From contig NZ_CP139141.1 in NCBI RefSeq assembly GCF_034059295.1, positions 1,719,001 through 1,783,000 on the forward strand: a stretch of DNA of 64,000 bases, written 5' to 3'. Numbering within the stretch: the stretch's first letter is position 1; the number at the start of each line of letters is the position of its first letter. Shown here one piece after another: positions 63,076 through 64,000 of the stretch. The stretch is from Pseudomonas sp. HR96 (lineage in GTDB: Bacteria > Pseudomonadota > Gammaproteobacteria > Pseudomonadales > Pseudomonadaceae). A model generated the notes under the pieces. It was given only the letters and a program-made list of their open reading frames with translations, was not told the DNA's origin and made no database searches. The position numbers and the translations under genes are program-made.

Positions 63076-64000
63076 TCAGTCGAGCAGGGAAATGGCAGTC
63101 GGGGCGTCAGCGCCGACCAGCGCGAGGTCTTCGAATTCGTTGACCGCGTTGATCTCGGTACCCATGGAGATGTTGGTCACGCGCTCCAGGATGATTTCCA
63201 CCACCACCGGTACGCGGAACTCTTCCATCAGTGCCTGGGCTTTCCTCAGCGCCGGCTCGATCTGCGCCGGTTCGAACACGCGCAGGGCCTTGCAACCCAG
63301 GCCTTCGACCACGGCGACGTGGTCCACGCCGTAGCCGTTGAGCTCCGGTGCGTTGAGGTTCTCGAAGGCCAGCTGCACGCAGTAGTCCATCTCGAAGCCG
63401 CGCTGGGCCTGGCGAATCAGGCCCAGGTAGGAGTTGTTCACCACCACATGGATGTACGGCAGGTTGAACTGCGCGCCCACCGCCAGCTCTTCGATCATGA
63501 ACTGGAAGTCATAGTCGCCTGACAGGGCCACGACCTTGCGGCTCGGGTCGGCCTTGACCACGCCCAGCGCGGCCGGAATGGTCCAGCCCAGCGGGCCGGC
63601 CTGGCCGCAGTTGATCCAGTGACGCGGCTTGTACACGTGCAGGAACTGCGCGCCGGCGATCTGCGACAGGCCGATGGTGCTGACGTAGCAGGTGTCGCGG
63701 CCGAATACCTTGTTCATCTCTTCGTAGACGCGCTGCGGCTTGACCGGCACGTTGTCGAAATGGGTCTTGCGGTGCAGGCTGCGCTTGCGCTCCTGGCAGT
63801 CGGCCAGCCAGGCGCTGCGGTCCTTGAGCTTGCCGGCGGCTTTCCACTCGCGGGCCACGGTGAGGAACATGTCCAGCGCAGCGCGGGCGTCGGAGACGAT
63901 GCCCAGGTCAGGGGTGAACACGCGACCGATCTGGGTCGGTTCGATGTCGACGTGGATGAAGCGACGGCCCTGGGTGTAGACGTCGACCGAACCGGTGTGG
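63076..64000 (-). CDS. gcl: Glyoxylate carboligase Gcl, 5' end outside window
   Basis: Thiamine-diphosphate enzyme joining two glyoxylates to tartronate semialdehyde with CO2 loss. The frame is open to the window edge. The C-terminal part has the ThDP-binding region ([34 protein letters not shown]) of the Gcl branch. About half of the protein is present. An internal ATG at 63921 is not the start. First gene of gcl-hyi-glxR, which feeds glyoxylate carbon to glycerate. Confidence 0.95.
   Translation of the reverse strand, partial: HTGSVDVYTQGRRFIHVDIEPTQIGRVFTPDLGIVSDARAALDMFLTVAREWKAAGKLKDRSAWLADCQERKRSLHRKTHFDNVPVKPQRVYEEMNKVFGRDTCYVSTIGLSQIAGAQFLHVYKPRHWINCGQAGPLGWTIPAALGVVKADPSRKVVALSGDYDFQFMIEELAVGAQFNLPYIHVVVNNSYLGLIRQAQRGFEMDYCVQLAFENLNAPELNGYGVDHVAVVEGLGCKALRVFEPAQIEPALRKAQALMEEFRVPVVVEIILERVTNISMGTEINAVNEFEDLALVGADAPTAISLLD

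Overview
The window is GC-rich, densely coding DNA from a Pseudomonas, most likely of the Pseudomonas putida group. The evidence is the Pseudomonas-specific regulators fleQ, fleSR and fleN, the motC/motD and parC/parP genes, an hptB-hsbR-hsbA locus inside the flagellar cluster, and the order flagella - chemotaxis - ccm - sbp - gcl/hyi/glxR. I could not run a search, so the species is left open.

Layout. 1-4.35 kb: filament genes (3' part of fliC, flaG, fliD, fliS, fliT). 4.5-8.9 kb: master regulator fleQ and two-component pair fleSR. 9.0-14.9 kb: basal body, switch and export ATPase (fliEFGHIJ). 15.0-17.4 kb: hsbA, hsbR, hptB, a phosphorelay and anti-sigma-antagonist switch. 17.5-19.0 kb: fliK. 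19.0-20.3 kb: an array of near-identical 392-bp repeats built from REP palindromes. 20.4-25.9 kb: fliLMNOPQR-flhB. 25.9-26.9 kb: a REP-associated tyrosine transposase (RAYT) gene between REP direct repeats, splitting flhB from flhA. 27.0-32.2 kb: flhA, flhF, fleN, fliA. 32.3-41.3 kb: cheYZAB, motCD, parC, parP, cheW and a DUF2802 gene. Five sequences match the sigma-54 -24/-12 consensus upstream of fleS, fliE, fliK, fliL and flhA, fitting FleQ-dependent flagellar control.

41.5-48.4 kb is a more variable stretch. It holds a BaeSR-like two-component pair and then a leftward cassette: a 929-residue putative toxin (DUF6543-like N-terminal part, TcdA/TcdB-like glycosyltransferase C-terminal part), a protealysin-like M4 metalloprotease, and a small emfourin-like protease inhibitor. 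Cassette edges carry REP or simple repeats. I think this toxin-protease-inhibitor cassette is the most novel-looking unit. Next to it is a leftward pair encoding a second FliK-like protein and a stand-alone FlhB C-terminal domain, which resembles a duplicated hook-length/substrate-switch couple.

50.2-57.3 kb is the complete cytochrome c maturation operon ccmABCDEFGHI, nearly all with ATGA overlaps. The one gap, before ccmC, is bridged by a 12-codon mini-ORF that overlaps the ccmC start. Two small envelope proteins follow. 58.4-64.0 kb, all leftward, holds a sulfate-binding protein, a voltage-gated-type K+ channel with a zinc ribbon, a urea-transporter-like protein and the glyoxylate pathway genes gcl (cut by the window edge), hyi and glxR.
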